A stretch of DNA of 64,000 nt from JBBDXI01 sp040902425. Its GTDB lineage: Bacteria > Planctomycetota > Phycisphaerae > Phycisphaerales > UBA1924. Below, piece by piece: positions 24,924 through 33,431 of the stretch; position 1 is the stretch's first letter; every line of letters starts with the position of its first letter. The notes beneath the pieces are model-generated. The model was given only the letters and a program-made list of their open reading frames with translations, was not told the DNA's origin and did no database searches. The translations under genes were made by a program, and so were the position numbers. Location of the stretch: the NCBI GenBank assembly GCA_040902425.1, contig JBBDXI010000094.1, forward strand, positions 1-64,000, read 5' to 3'.

Positions 24924-25193
24924 GTGGCGAAGGGGCAGCACCTCTCCCGGCACCAGCAGGGCATCGTCCGGCGGCACTACGAGCACCTGGACACGCGGAC
25001 GCTCACCCAGCTCCAGGAGCTCACCTCCGAGCTGGCGGTGGCCGCCGACGACAAGGCCCGCGAGCGGCATTGGAAGCGCGTGGCGACGCTCCTCGAGCGG
25101 GCGGACGCGAACGACGCCCGCATCCGCCGCATCCTGGACACGCGGGATGTGGCGCTGCTGGCGGCGCTGGTGGGCGACCTGATGCGGGGCTGA
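24924..25193 (+). CDS. 89-aa helical hypothetical protein
   Basis: Starts at GTG 24924 (VAKGQHLSRHQQGIVRRHYE) and is entirely helical and charged: 'LQELTSELAVAADDKARERHWKRVATLLERADANDARIRRILDTRD'. It resembles short conserved planctomycete proteins that begin MAKG.HLS..Q.GIV.RYYEH; I cannot give a function. It lies 14 bp after the 59-aa membrane gene and probably shares its transcript. Confidence 0.65.
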   Translation: MAKGQHLSRHQQGIVRRHYEHLDTRTLTQLQELTSELAVAADDKARERHWKRVATLLERADANDARIRRILDTRDVALLAALVGDLMRG

Positions 25194-25196
25194 CGG

Positions 25197-25937
25197 CTAT
25201 CTCCGCCATCGCCCGGCCGCGAGCGCGCCCGCAAGCCCCGCAAGGGCCAGCGCCCCCGGCGCCGGGATGGGCGTGTAGTGCACCTCCAGCGCCGGCCGCA
25301 GGGCCGGGTTGGAGTGCTCGCGGGAGTCGAACCGCTTGGCGGTCTGCGCCGTCGTCTCGGTCCCCATCAGCAGCCAGCCGTCGGCGGAGCCGGGTGCATC
25401 GAGCCACGCCTGCACATCCGCGCCCATCAGCGGCGTGGTCCACGTGTAGAGCCCGGCGCTGGTCACCGGGATCGCCGCGCTCGCGAGGGGGTTGAAGTCG
25501 CCGCCGGCGCTCGCCCAGGGCGTCACGCCGAAGACGCGGTCGAGCCAGGTGGCATCCCCCGGCTGGGCCGGCGCGCCGGTGCCCCCGCTGGGGCCGGCGT
25601 TCGACGCCCCCTCGCCCCACGCGCCGGCGACCGTGTGCAGGGAGACGGTGCTGAGCGCGGTCTGCAGGCTCGACATGTTCAGTCGGAGCGTGACGCTGTC
25701 GATGGTCGCCCCGGCGGGCACCGCGCCGGCGATGTCGAAGGCGATCAGCGCCCTCCTGACCGCCGGCAGGTTGTTGGCCCCGCAGTGGAAGCCCGGCCCG
25801 GCGCCGTTGCTGTTGCTCGGCAGGTCCAGGAAGATCGTGGTGTCCCGCGAAGCGCCGAGCGTGACCACGTCGGCGGGCGAACCCGCCGCCGCCAGGAGGA
25901 CCGCGCCCGCCCCCAGTGCAGCCATAGTGCAACGCAT
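25197..25937 (-). CDS. secreted DNRLRE-like domain protein with PEP-CTERM-like tail
   Basis: 246 aa. Signal peptide MRCTMAALGAGAVLLAAAGSPA is followed by VVTLGASRDTTIFLDLPSNS and later RRALIAFDIAGAVPAGATIDSVTLRL, the pattern of DNRLRE domains (beta-sandwiches of surface proteins). The C-terminus is IPAPGALALAGLAGALAAGRWRR: a Pro-Ala-Pro motif, a hydrophobic helix and a basic end, as in PEP-CTERM signals. I infer an exported, surface-sorted protein. ATG 25937 is chosen because it begins the signal peptide; the longer upstream frame is antisense noise. Confidence 0.8.
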   Translation of the reverse strand: MRCTMAALGAGAVLLAAAGSPADVVTLGASRDTTIFLDLPSNSNGAGPGFHCGANNLPAVRRALIAFDIAGAVPAGATIDSVTLRLNMSSLQTALSTVSLHTVAGAWGEGASNAGPSGGTGAPAQPGDATWLDRVFGVTPWASAGGDFNPLASAAIPVTSAGLYTWTTPLMGADVQAWLDAPGSADGWLLMGTETTAQTAKRFDSREHSNPALRPALEVHYTPIPAPGALALAGLAGALAAGRWRR

Positions 25938-26089
25938 CGGTCTGTGCTCCGTGTTCGCCCCGTGACCGGGCCCGGCCCCTCCCGGCTCCTTGCCTGTCGC
26001 GGCGGGAGCGTACCTCAGATTCGCGTGAATGCACGGCCGGGTTCGCGGTTCCCCGCGGGGGGCGGTGGGGCCGTGCGGCCCCGGCCCCC

Positions 26090-26905
26090 TCAGGCCGCCG
26101 GGGCCCGGGACTCGCGGCACGGCGTCTCCCCGCACGCCAGCGCGGCGGGGTCCTGCCGGAAGTATCGGGCCATGAGGCGGTACGCCTCCGGGTGCCGTTC
26201 CCGCAGCTCGCGCCCGCGCTCGAAGAACACCTCGGTGAGGACCGCGAAGAACTCCGCCGGGCTCGTGGCCGCGTACGGCGAGAGGAGCGTGGGCCGGCCG
26301 CTCCGGAGGTCGGCGCCGAGCGCGTGGTACTCGCGCCACATCACGCGTGCCCACTCCTCGGCGTGCTCCCTCGAGCCCATAAGCGGCGCGCCATCGACCG
26401 CGCCCGTCTCGCCGTCGAGCTGGTGGGCGAACTCGTGGAACACGACGTTGGACCCATCGCCGGGGTCGGCGGCGCCGGCCTGCACATCGCGCCACGAAAC
26501 GACCACCGGCTGGCGCCCGCCCGGCGTGTGCCACGACTCGCCCGCGCGCCACGCAGCGCCCTCGGTCACGATCCCGGCCGGGCCCACCGCCCGCATCTGG
26601 GCCAGGTACGCCGCGGGGTAGACCAGGATCGTCGAGACGCCGGGGTAGTAGTTCGTGTCGCGGTGCAGGAGCAGCACCGCCGCCTGCGCCGCGATGAGCA
26701 CGCGGACCTCGTCGGTCAGCGTCAGCCCCGCGCACCCCTCGTAGTACTTCTCGGCCAGCAGCACCCGCGTGTGCCCCTCCAGCTCGCGCCGGTCGGACTC
26801 GGGGAGGCAGCGGTAGTAGGGGAGCCGCCGCTCCAGCAGGGCCCGCCACGCCGCCGGGAAGGCCTTGGCCCGCAAACGTTTACGTCGCCAGTTCCGCAGG
26901 GGCAT
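26090..26905 (-). CDS. MtfA-like M90 zinc metallopeptidase
   Basis: 271 aa. The metal site HEFAHQLD is at about residue 145 with a downstream Glu in SPAEFFAVLTEVFFE, which fits the MtfA/M90 family. Before it are LYY-type core motifs (VRVLIAAQAAVLLL; 'VSTILVYPAAYL') and WRDVQAGAADPGDGSNVVFHEF. In enterobacteria MtfA binds the repressor Mlc and has aminopeptidase activity; that partner is unlikely to be relevant here. The N-terminus (MPLRNWRRKRLRAKAFP) matches the family start and fixes ATG 26905. Confidence 0.88.
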   Translation of the reverse strand: MPLRNWRRKRLRAKAFPAAWRALLERRLPYYRCLPESDRRELEGHTRVLLAEKYYEGCAGLTLTDEVRVLIAAQAAVLLLHRDTNYYPGVSTILVYPAAYLAQMRAVGPAGIVTEGAAWRAGESWHTPGGRQPVVVSWRDVQAGAADPGDGSNVVFHEFAHQLDGETGAVDGAPLMGSREHAEEWARVMWREYHALGADLRSGRPTLLSPYAATSPAEFFAVLTEVFFERGRELRERHPEAYRLMARYFRQDPAALACGETPCRESRAPAA

Positions 26906-27051
26906 CCACCCATGGTATTCGGGATCGGCGGGCCCCCGTTTCGCCGCCTCACACGCCCCGGTAGTATGCCCACCCGGCAGGGAGGGCCGCACGAGGGTTG
27001 GCCGGTAGCGCGCCGGAGGCACGCGACGGCCGAACGCCCGGAGCGCGTGGG

Positions 27052-27921
27052 ATGCACTCATACACCGCGGCCGCGCTGGCCACCACACTGGTCGCGGGCA
27101 GCGCCGCGACCGCCCAACAGATTTACAGCAACGGTGGGTTCGCCACCGGCGCGGCCCTGAGCAACGGCGCCCCCGCGCCGGCCGGCGCCCAGTGGAGCGA
27201 GCTCCAAGTCGGCAACAACACGCTGGGCTTCGTGGGCCCGCGGTACGCCGACAACGTCACGCTCGCCGGCTCGACCCAGGTGCAGTCGATCGACGTGTTC
27301 GCCTACGTCAGCAACTGGCCCGGCGGCCCCAGCCCCTTCACCACGGCGACGCTGCAGGTCTGGAACGGCAACCCGGGGCAGACCGGTTCGGCGGTGATCT
27401 TCGGGAACACCGTGACCAACCGCTTCGTCTCCGCCACGCTCCAGGATGTCTACCGCGCTCACAACGCGCTGCCGGAGCTGACCCGGCGCGTGTGGGCCGT
27501 CCGCATCGCCGTCAACACCACGCTGGAGGCCGGCGAGTACTGGTTCGACTGGGGCCTCGCCGGGGTGGGCAACGTGGTCCCGGTCACCCTCGTCGGGCAG
27601 CTCCAGAAGCCCGGGGCCAACGCCGTCTACATCCCGCCGGCCGTCGGCTTCTGGCGCAACGTCGTGGACGGGACCAGCCAGCTCGCGCAGGACTTCCCCT
27701 TCGTGCTCAACGGGAGCGGCGGCACGGGCGGCGGGTGCTACCCCAACTGCGACCAGAGCACGACGCCCCCGGTCCTGAACGTGCAGGACTTCGGGTGTTA
27801 CCTCACGCGCTACGCCGCGGGCAACGCCTACGCCAACTGCGATCAGAGCACCACGCCCCCGGTCCTGAACGTGCAGGACTTCGGGTGCTTTCTTACCAAA
27901 TACGCCGCGGGGTGTCCCTGA
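27052..27921 (+). CDS. secreted protein with two C-terminal dockerin-like repeats
   Basis: 289 aa. Signal peptide MHSYTAAALATTLVAGSAATA. The central region (about 25-225) is a beta-rich domain with QSIDVFAYVSNWPGGPSPFTTATL and ends in Gly-rich linker GGTGGGC. The last 60 residues are two repeats of NCDQSTTPPVLNVQDFGC(Y/F)LT(R/K)YAAG, nearly identical to the tail of the YWTD protein at 21502. The tail is the GC-type dockerin-like module, so I infer a shared anchoring or sorting route. It is followed 11 bp later by a serine hydrolase gene. Confidence 0.85.
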   Translation: MHSYTAAALATTLVAGSAATAQQIYSNGGFATGAALSNGAPAPAGAQWSELQVGNNTLGFVGPRYADNVTLAGSTQVQSIDVFAYVSNWPGGPSPFTTATLQVWNGNPGQTGSAVIFGNTVTNRFVSATLQDVYRAHNALPELTRRVWAVRIAVNTTLEAGEYWFDWGLAGVGNVVPVTLVGQLQKPGANAVYIPPAVGFWRNVVDGTSQLAQDFPFVLNGSGGTGGGCYPNCDQSTTPPVLNVQDFGCYLTRYAAGNAYANCDQSTTPPVLNVQDFGCFLTKYAAGCP

Positions 27922-27932
27922 AGGGTCGAGCG

Positions 27933-29213
27933 ATGCCGGGTTCATTGAGGAGACGGGGCGCTGTGCTCAAGTGGCTGCTGGTCCTCGTCGCCCTGATCGT
28001 GGTCGCCCGCGCGGCCAAGGCGGCGGCGTTCGCGCTCAGGCCCGACCCGGCGCGCTGCGCCGAGCCCCGCCAGCCGCAGCCCGCCGCCGAGCCCGGCCGC
28101 GCCGGTCCCCGAGACCTCTCCGGCATCCTCGAGCCGATCCGCGCCGGGGCGAAGGTCCCCGCCATGGCGGGGGCGCTCGTCTCCGGCGGGAAGGTCGTCG
28201 CCATCGGCGCCACCGGCGTCCGCAAGGAGGGGGAAGGCGCCCGGGCCACCACCAGCGACCTGTGGCACCTGGGCTCCAACACCAAAGCCATGACCGCCGC
28301 CATGATCGCCACACTCGTCGAGGATGGGACCCTCCGCTGGGAGAGCACCGTCGGCGAGGTCTTCAAGGATGTGGACATGCAGGAGGGCTGGCGGCCGGTC
28401 ACGCTCCGGGAGCTGCTCACCAACCGCGGCGGCGCGCCCGCCAATCTCGACGCGGACGGCCTGTGGGGCAGGCTCTGGCAGTTCAAGGGCACGCCGCGGG
28501 AAGCGCGCATGGAGCTGGTTCGGGGCGTCCTCAAGCGCCCGCCGGGCAAGCCGGGCGTCTACACCTACTCGAACGGCGGCTTCGCCATCGCCGGCGCCAT
28601 GGCCGAGGAAGCGGCCGGCCGCGCCTGGGAGGACCTGATGCGCGAGCGGCTCTTCCTGCCCCTCCGCATGCCCTCGGCCGGTTTCGGCGCCCCGGGCAGG
28701 CCCGAGGTGCCCGACCAGCCCCGCGGCCACACCGCCGCGGGCAAGGCCGTCGAGCCGTCGCCGAGCGCGGACAACCCGGTGGCGATCGGCCCCGCCGGGA
28801 TCGTCCACTGCTCGCTGGAGGACTGGGCGCGGTACATCTCGATGCACCTCGCGGGCCTCCGCGGCGGGTCGGGCTTCCTGAAGTCCGAGACCTTCCGGAT
28901 GTTGCACGAGCCCGCCGCCGGCCCGGGGAGCGAGCAGTACGCGATGGGCTGGGGCCTGGGCACGCGCCCGTGGGCGAAGGGCGACAAGGCGCCGGACGGC
29001 TCAGCGCCGAGGGGGACCGTGCTGACCCACTCCGGCAGCAACACGATGTGGTTCGCCGTCGTGTGGATCGCCCCGGAGAAGGACTTCGCCGTGCTGGTCG
29101 TCTGCAACCAGGGCGGCAGCCGCGCGGCCAAGGCCTGCGACGAGGCGGTGGGGGCGATCATCAAGTTCCGCGACGAGATGAGCCGCGAGAGCAAGCCGCC
29201 CGCGGGCCCGTAG
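27933..29213 (+). CDS. serine hydrolase, class C beta-lactamase/PBP4* fold
   Basis: 426 aa. One N-terminal hydrophobic helix (VLKWLLVLVALIVVARA) suggests a signal anchor. The penicillin-binding fold shows SxxK in GSNTKAMTAAMIA (nucleophile Ser), YSN in GVYTYSNGGFAIAG, and an HSG triad element in TVLTHSGSNTMW. It may be a D-Ala peptidase, esterase or beta-lactamase-like protein; the sequence does not separate these. ATG 27933 has AAGGG about 9 nt upstream; GTG 27963 would start at the helix. It begins 11 bp after the dockerin-tailed gene, so the two are probably one transcript. Confidence 0.88.
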   Translation: MPGSLRRRGAVLKWLLVLVALIVVARAAKAAAFALRPDPARCAEPRQPQPAAEPGRAGPRDLSGILEPIRAGAKVPAMAGALVSGGKVVAIGATGVRKEGEGARATTSDLWHLGSNTKAMTAAMIATLVEDGTLRWESTVGEVFKDVDMQEGWRPVTLRELLTNRGGAPANLDADGLWGRLWQFKGTPREARMELVRGVLKRPPGKPGVYTYSNGGFAIAGAMAEEAAGRAWEDLMRERLFLPLRMPSAGFGAPGRPEVPDQPRGHTAAGKAVEPSPSADNPVAIGPAGIVHCSLEDWARYISMHLAGLRGGSGFLKSETFRMLHEPAAGPGSEQYAMGWGLGTRPWAKGDKAPDGSAPRGTVLTHSGSNTMWFAVVWIAPEKDFAVLVVCNQGGSRAAKACDEAVGAIIKFRDEMSRESKPPAGP

Positions 29214-29218
29214 CGGGA

Positions 29219-32200
29219 TCAGGCTTCGGCCGGCGCACTGTCGCGCATTCCGGCGAGGGCACGGCGAAGGACTTCCCGGCGTGGCGTGGTCTCGCCCTCG
29301 CCGTTGGCCGAGGCGTCACCGTTCGTGCGGGCCGCGTCCTCAGGAAGCGCCGGAGCCCGTGTCGCGCCTACGGCGGGTGCCGCCGCGATCGACCCGTCCT
29401 TCGCGACCTGCTCGAACTTCACGCTCACCCGCGTGCTCACGCCCCGCTCCTGCATCGTCACGCCGTAGAGCCGGTCGGCCGCCTGCATCGTCTTCTTGTT
29501 GTGCGTGATCACGATGAAATGGCTGTGGGTGGTGAACTCGCGCACCACGCCGCAGTAGCGGCTCACGTTGCTCTCATCCAGGGCCGCATCCACCTCATCC
29601 AGGATGCAGAAGCAGCTCGGCTTGCTCTGGAAGATCGCCAGCAGCAGCGCCACCGCCGTCAGCGTCTTCTCGCCGCCGGAGAGCTGGCTGATCGAGCGCG
29701 GCTCCTTGCCCGGCGGGCGGGCGATGACCTCGATCCCCGACTCCAGCAGGTCCACCTCGTCGGTCTCGACGCGCCTCGTGCCCTCGGCCGTCTCGACCTC
29801 CTTGATCAGCGGCATCAGGCGGACCTCCGCCTTCCCGCCGCCGAAGAGCTTGCGGAACATGCCCGACGGCCCGGCGAAGTGCTCCTGGATCCGGGCGAAG
29901 ATCTCCCCGAACCGCTCCTTGCTCGCGGCGTTCAGCGTCTCGATCAGCTCCGTCAGCTTCGTCGCCGCGTCGTCGATGTCCGCCACCTGCCGGATCAGCT
30001 CCTCGTTCCGCTGCTCCAGCTGCCCCTCCTCGTCGAGCGCCTCGAGGTTGACGTTGCCCAGGGCCTTGATCTGGTCGCGCAGCAGGTCCGCCTCGGCCGC
30101 GGCGGCCGCCGTGTCGATGCGGGCCACGCCGCCCGACTCGAGCAGGCGGCGGTAATCCGGGTACTCCCACGCGAGGTCGAGCTCCAGCTCCTGCTGGGTC
30201 CGCTCCTCCAGGTTCTCGCGCTTCACCTCCAGCTCGCGCCGCGAAACCTCCAGCGCGTGCCAGTCGCGCTCCACCTGCTGGGCCCGCACCCTCGCCAGGT
30301 TCAGCTGCTCCCCCAGCATGGTCACGGCCGCGTTCGCCTCTTCCATCCCCGCCTGCGCCTCGCCCGCCAGGGCCTCCAGCCGCACCGCCTCCGCGCCCGA
30401 CTCGCGGATCTGCTCCGCCGCCGCCGCGATGGTCCGCTCGTGCTCGGTCAGGCGCGCCCGCGCCTGCTCCAGCACGCGGGCCAGGTCGCGCTGCTCGCGC
30501 CCCGCGCCCTCGATGGCCAGCTCCAGCCGCCGGTGCTCGCGCCGGGCCTGCCCCGCCTGCTCGGCAAGCCGCCCCGCCTCGACCCGCAGCGCCGTGATCC
30601 GCTCCGCCGCCTGCTCGGCCCGCACCCCGATCTCCGTCAGCTCCCGCTCCAGCGTCGCCACCAGCCCCGCCTGCTCGTCGTGCAGGCGCGAGAGCTTCTC
30701 GATCCGCTCCCGCAGCCGGGCCCGCTCCTCCTCCATGCCGCACAGCCGCGACGCCAGTTGCCGCGACTCATCCGCCAGGTCCGCATCGTCGCGCGACAGC
30801 CGCTGCACCTCGCCCGCCAGCTGCTCGGCCCGCGCTTGCTCGCCCACGAGCGCCCGCTGCTCGCCCGCCAGCCGCGACCGCAGGTCCGACTGCTGCCCGC
30901 TGATCGCGCTCACCTCGGCATCGACACCCTGGAGCTGCGCCCGCTCGGCCGCCAGCTCCGCCCCCAGCGACGCCGCCTGCATCTCCAGCTCCGCCAGCTC
31001 CGACCGGCGCTGCAGCACGCCCGACTCCGACTTCGCCGAGAGCGGCCCGGCGACGATCCGCCCGTCCGGCTCCATCACCGCCCCATCCCGCGTCACGAAC
31101 CGCGACCCCGGCGAGAGCGCCGCCAGCATCAGCGCCGAATCCAGGCTCTCGACGAGGTAGGTCGCCCCCAGCAGACGCTCGATCAGCCCCGCCACCGCCG
31201 AGGCCGCATCCTGGGGCGCCGCCGGCCGCACCAGCATCCGCACCGGCACCACCCGCACGCCGTCCACGAACGCCGGCTCCGGCGGGTCCTCGCGCCAGCG
31301 GTGCGCCGGCGTCGCCTGCGGGCCCCGCTCGCTCAGCCCCGCCAGCGGCACGAACATCACCCGCCCCGGCAGGCCCGCCAGCTCCTCCCGCGAGGGCACC
31401 TCCGCGATCGTCGGCACCACCAGCGCCTGCAGCGCCGGCCCCAGCGCCGCCTCTACGGCCGCGGCGTGCTCCCGCCCCGTCTCGATCAGGTCCGCCAGGG
31501 GCGCGATCACGCCCGCGAAGCCCGTCCCCGCCTCCTTGGCCTCCAGGGCCGCCCGCACGGCATCATCCAGCCCCGCCCGCGTCTCCACCATCTCCTGCAG
31601 GGCCGCCCGCCGGCTGTCGAGCTTCAGGAACGCCTGCTCCAGCGACGACACCCGGCCCGCCAGGTCGCGGCGCTCACGGGACAGGCTCGCGGCCGCGGCG
31701 TCCTTCTGTGCCAGCTCGCGCTCCAGGCCCGCGGCCCGCCCGCGCCGCTCCTCGAGCGCCCGGGCGAGGCTCTCTCGCCCCGAGTGCGCCCGCGCCAGGT
31801 CGGCCCCGAGCGCCGCCCGCCGCTCCTCCACCTTCGCCCCCTGCTCGCGCAGCGACTCCTCGCGCCGCCGCTCCGCCTCCACCGACGCCAGCAGCGCCGC
31901 CCGCTCCCGGTCGATGTTCACCGCCGCCGCCCGCCGCTCCGCCAGCGAGCCCTGCTTCTCCGCCCGCTCCTCCAGCACCGCCGCCCGCTGGGCTCCCGCC
32001 GCCTCCGCCTGCCGCTCGGTCTCCGCCAGCCGCTCCGAGGCCTGGGCGATCTGCTGCCGCTGCTCCTCGGCCGCCTTCTCCAGCCCCGCGATCCGGCTCT
32101 CGATCTCGACCAGCCGCGACTCGTCCGCCACCAGTTGCAGGCGGGCATCCTCGAGCGCCCGCTCCGCCATCGTCTTGCGCTGCCACGCGGAGTGCTCCGC

Positions 32201-33271
32201 GTGCCGCGCGGCCATCTTCTGCTCATCCAGCAGCTTGTGCCGCTGGAGCAGCTCGTGCCGCGCCAGCTCCGCCTCCTGCTTGGCCGTCTCGACCGCCGCG
32301 ACCCGCCCCGTGGCCTCGTCCCGGGTCGCCTCCAGCCCGCTCAGGCGGCTGGTCAGCCCATCCAGCCGCTGCCGGAGGTCGTCGTACGCCTCGAACGCCA
32401 GCGCCAGCCGCACCCCCCGCAGCTCGCTGTCCAGCTCCTTGAACTTCCGCGCCTTGGCCGCCTGCCCCCGCACGATCCGCAGCCGCCGCTCCGTGCTCGC
32501 CAGTTGCTCGCGCGTCAGCGACAGGTTCGCCTGCGCCTTCTCCAGCTTCCGTTGGCTCTCGATCCGCCTCTGCTTGTACCGCGCGATGCCCGCGGCCTCC
32601 TCGAAGATCACCCGCCGCTCCTGCGGGCTCGCCAGGAGCATCGCGTCCACCTTCCCCTGCTCGATGATCGAGTAGGCGTCGGCGCCGATGCCCGTGTCCA
32701 GGAACAGGTCGCGGATGTCCCTCAGCCGCGCGATCCGACCGTTGATCAGGTACTTGCTCGTCCCGTCGCGGTAGAGGCGGCGCTCGACTTCCACGACGTC
32801 GGCGTCGATCGGCAGGCCGCGACGCCGGGCGGAGGCGGCCCGAGCAGGTGAAGAGCCGAGCCGGTGAGCGGCTGACGGGGCCGCGGGCGCCCCCGCGTCA
32901 TTCGCCTCTTCATCTGTTCCCCTCTTCGCCTCGTCAACCAAGCCCTCGGCGCCGATCTCCGGGTTATCCCCGTACTGCAGCTCCACCATCGCCGCCCCGG
33001 CGTTCACCACCGGGTTGTCGAACGAGAGCGTCACGCTCGCCAGCCCGCTGGGCTTCCGCCCCGCCGACCCGGCGAAGATGACGTCGATCATCTCCTTCCC
33101 GCGCAGGCTCTTGCTGGAGCGCTCCCCCAGCACCCACTTCACCGCGTCCACGATGTTGCTCTTGCCGCACCCGTTGGGCCCCACCACGCCGATCACCGCC
33201 TCGTCGAAGGTGAACTCCGTGGGGTCGGCGAACGACTTGAACCCGTTCAGTGTGAGCTTGCGAAGACGCAT
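29219..33271 (-). CDS. smc: chromosome segregation ATPase SMC
   Basis: 1350 aa, the condensin ATPase that works with ScpA and ScpB. The N-terminal head has Walker A GPNGCGKSN (residues 31-39). Long coiled coils rich in Ala, Arg and Glu flank a hinge at about 580-680 (FAGVIAPLADLIETGREHAA). The C-terminal head has the ABC signature LSGGEKTLTAVALLLAIFQ and Walker B CFCILDEVDAALDESN. It is longer than usual (about 1150-1200 aa). Part of this is an insertion of about 45 aa in the N-head at residues 100-145 (EEANDAGAPAAPSAAHRLGS), and part a C-terminal extension. ATG 33271 begins MRLRKLTLNGFKSF, the canonical start. scpA lies elsewhere in this window (49673). Confidence 0.95.
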   Translation of the reverse strand: MRLRKLTLNGFKSFADPTEFTFDEAVIGVVGPNGCGKSNIVDAVKWVLGERSSKSLRGKEMIDVIFAGSAGRKPSGLASVTLSFDNPVVNAGAAMVELQYGDNPEIGAEGLVDEAKRGTDEEANDAGAPAAPSAAHRLGSSPARAASARRRGLPIDADVVEVERRLYRDGTSKYLINGRIARLRDIRDLFLDTGIGADAYSIIEQGKVDAMLLASPQERRVIFEEAAGIARYKQRRIESQRKLEKAQANLSLTREQLASTERRLRIVRGQAAKARKFKELDSELRGVRLALAFEAYDDLRQRLDGLTSRLSGLEATRDEATGRVAAVETAKQEAELARHELLQRHKLLDEQKMAARHAEHSAWQRKTMAERALEDARLQLVADESRLVEIESRIAGLEKAAEEQRQQIAQASERLAETERQAEAAGAQRAAVLEERAEKQGSLAERRAAAVNIDRERAALLASVEAERRREESLREQGAKVEERRAALGADLARAHSGRESLARALEERRGRAAGLERELAQKDAAAASLSRERRDLAGRVSSLEQAFLKLDSRRAALQEMVETRAGLDDAVRAALEAKEAGTGFAGVIAPLADLIETGREHAAAVEAALGPALQALVVPTIAEVPSREELAGLPGRVMFVPLAGLSERGPQATPAHRWREDPPEPAFVDGVRVVPVRMLVRPAAPQDAASAVAGLIERLLGATYLVESLDSALMLAALSPGSRFVTRDGAVMEPDGRIVAGPLSAKSESGVLQRRSELAELEMQAASLGAELAAERAQLQGVDAEVSAISGQQSDLRSRLAGEQRALVGEQARAEQLAGEVQRLSRDDADLADESRQLASRLCGMEEERARLRERIEKLSRLHDEQAGLVATLERELTEIGVRAEQAAERITALRVEAGRLAEQAGQARREHRRLELAIEGAGREQRDLARVLEQARARLTEHERTIAAAAEQIRESGAEAVRLEALAGEAQAGMEEANAAVTMLGEQLNLARVRAQQVERDWHALEVSRRELEVKRENLEERTQQELELDLAWEYPDYRRLLESGGVARIDTAAAAAEADLLRDQIKALGNVNLEALDEEGQLEQRNEELIRQVADIDDAATKLTELIETLNAASKERFGEIFARIQEHFAGPSGMFRKLFGGGKAEVRLMPLIKEVETAEGTRRVETDEVDLLESGIEVIARPPGKEPRSISQLSGGEKTLTAVALLLAIFQSKPSCFCILDEVDAALDESNVSRYCGVVREFTTHSHFIVITHNKKTMQAADRLYGVTMQERGVSTRVSVKFEQVAKDGSIAAAPAVGATRAPALPEDAARTNGDASANGEGETTPRREVLRRALAGMRDSAPAEA

Positions 33272-33300
33272 CGGTACGGCAACCTCCATGTCGCCCCGGT

Positions 33301-33321
33301 GGTCCGGCTCTCCGAGCCGAC
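33301..33321. repeat. GTCGGCTCTCCGAGCCGAC-type palindrome upstream of smc
   Basis: GGTCCGGCTCTCCGAGCCGA lies 30 bp before the smc start codon. It shares the core CGGCTCTCCGAGCCGA with the copies at 56209 and 56940. Confidence 0.7.
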
Positions 33322-33431
33322 GCCCAGCCGCGGACACCAGCCGGAGGCCGAATCCCTGGCCTCCAGGCCGCCAGAAGATATCGACCCGCGGGGGCGAGTG
33401 CCGACAATGCACAAGTTTAGGGGTTCCCGGG

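Noticed and set aside
25197..26849. 550-residue minus-strand open frame joining the DNRLRE-like gene to the region over the metallopeptidase
   Set aside because: The N-terminal 300 residues are an out-of-frame shadow of the mtfA-like gene; a signal peptide begins at 25937.
27971..32851. Very long plus-strand open frame (about 1600 codons) over the serine hydrolase and smc
   Set aside because: It is antisense to smc, has a composition of Arg/Pro/Ala/Gln expected from out-of-frame GC-rich DNA, and contains no domain.
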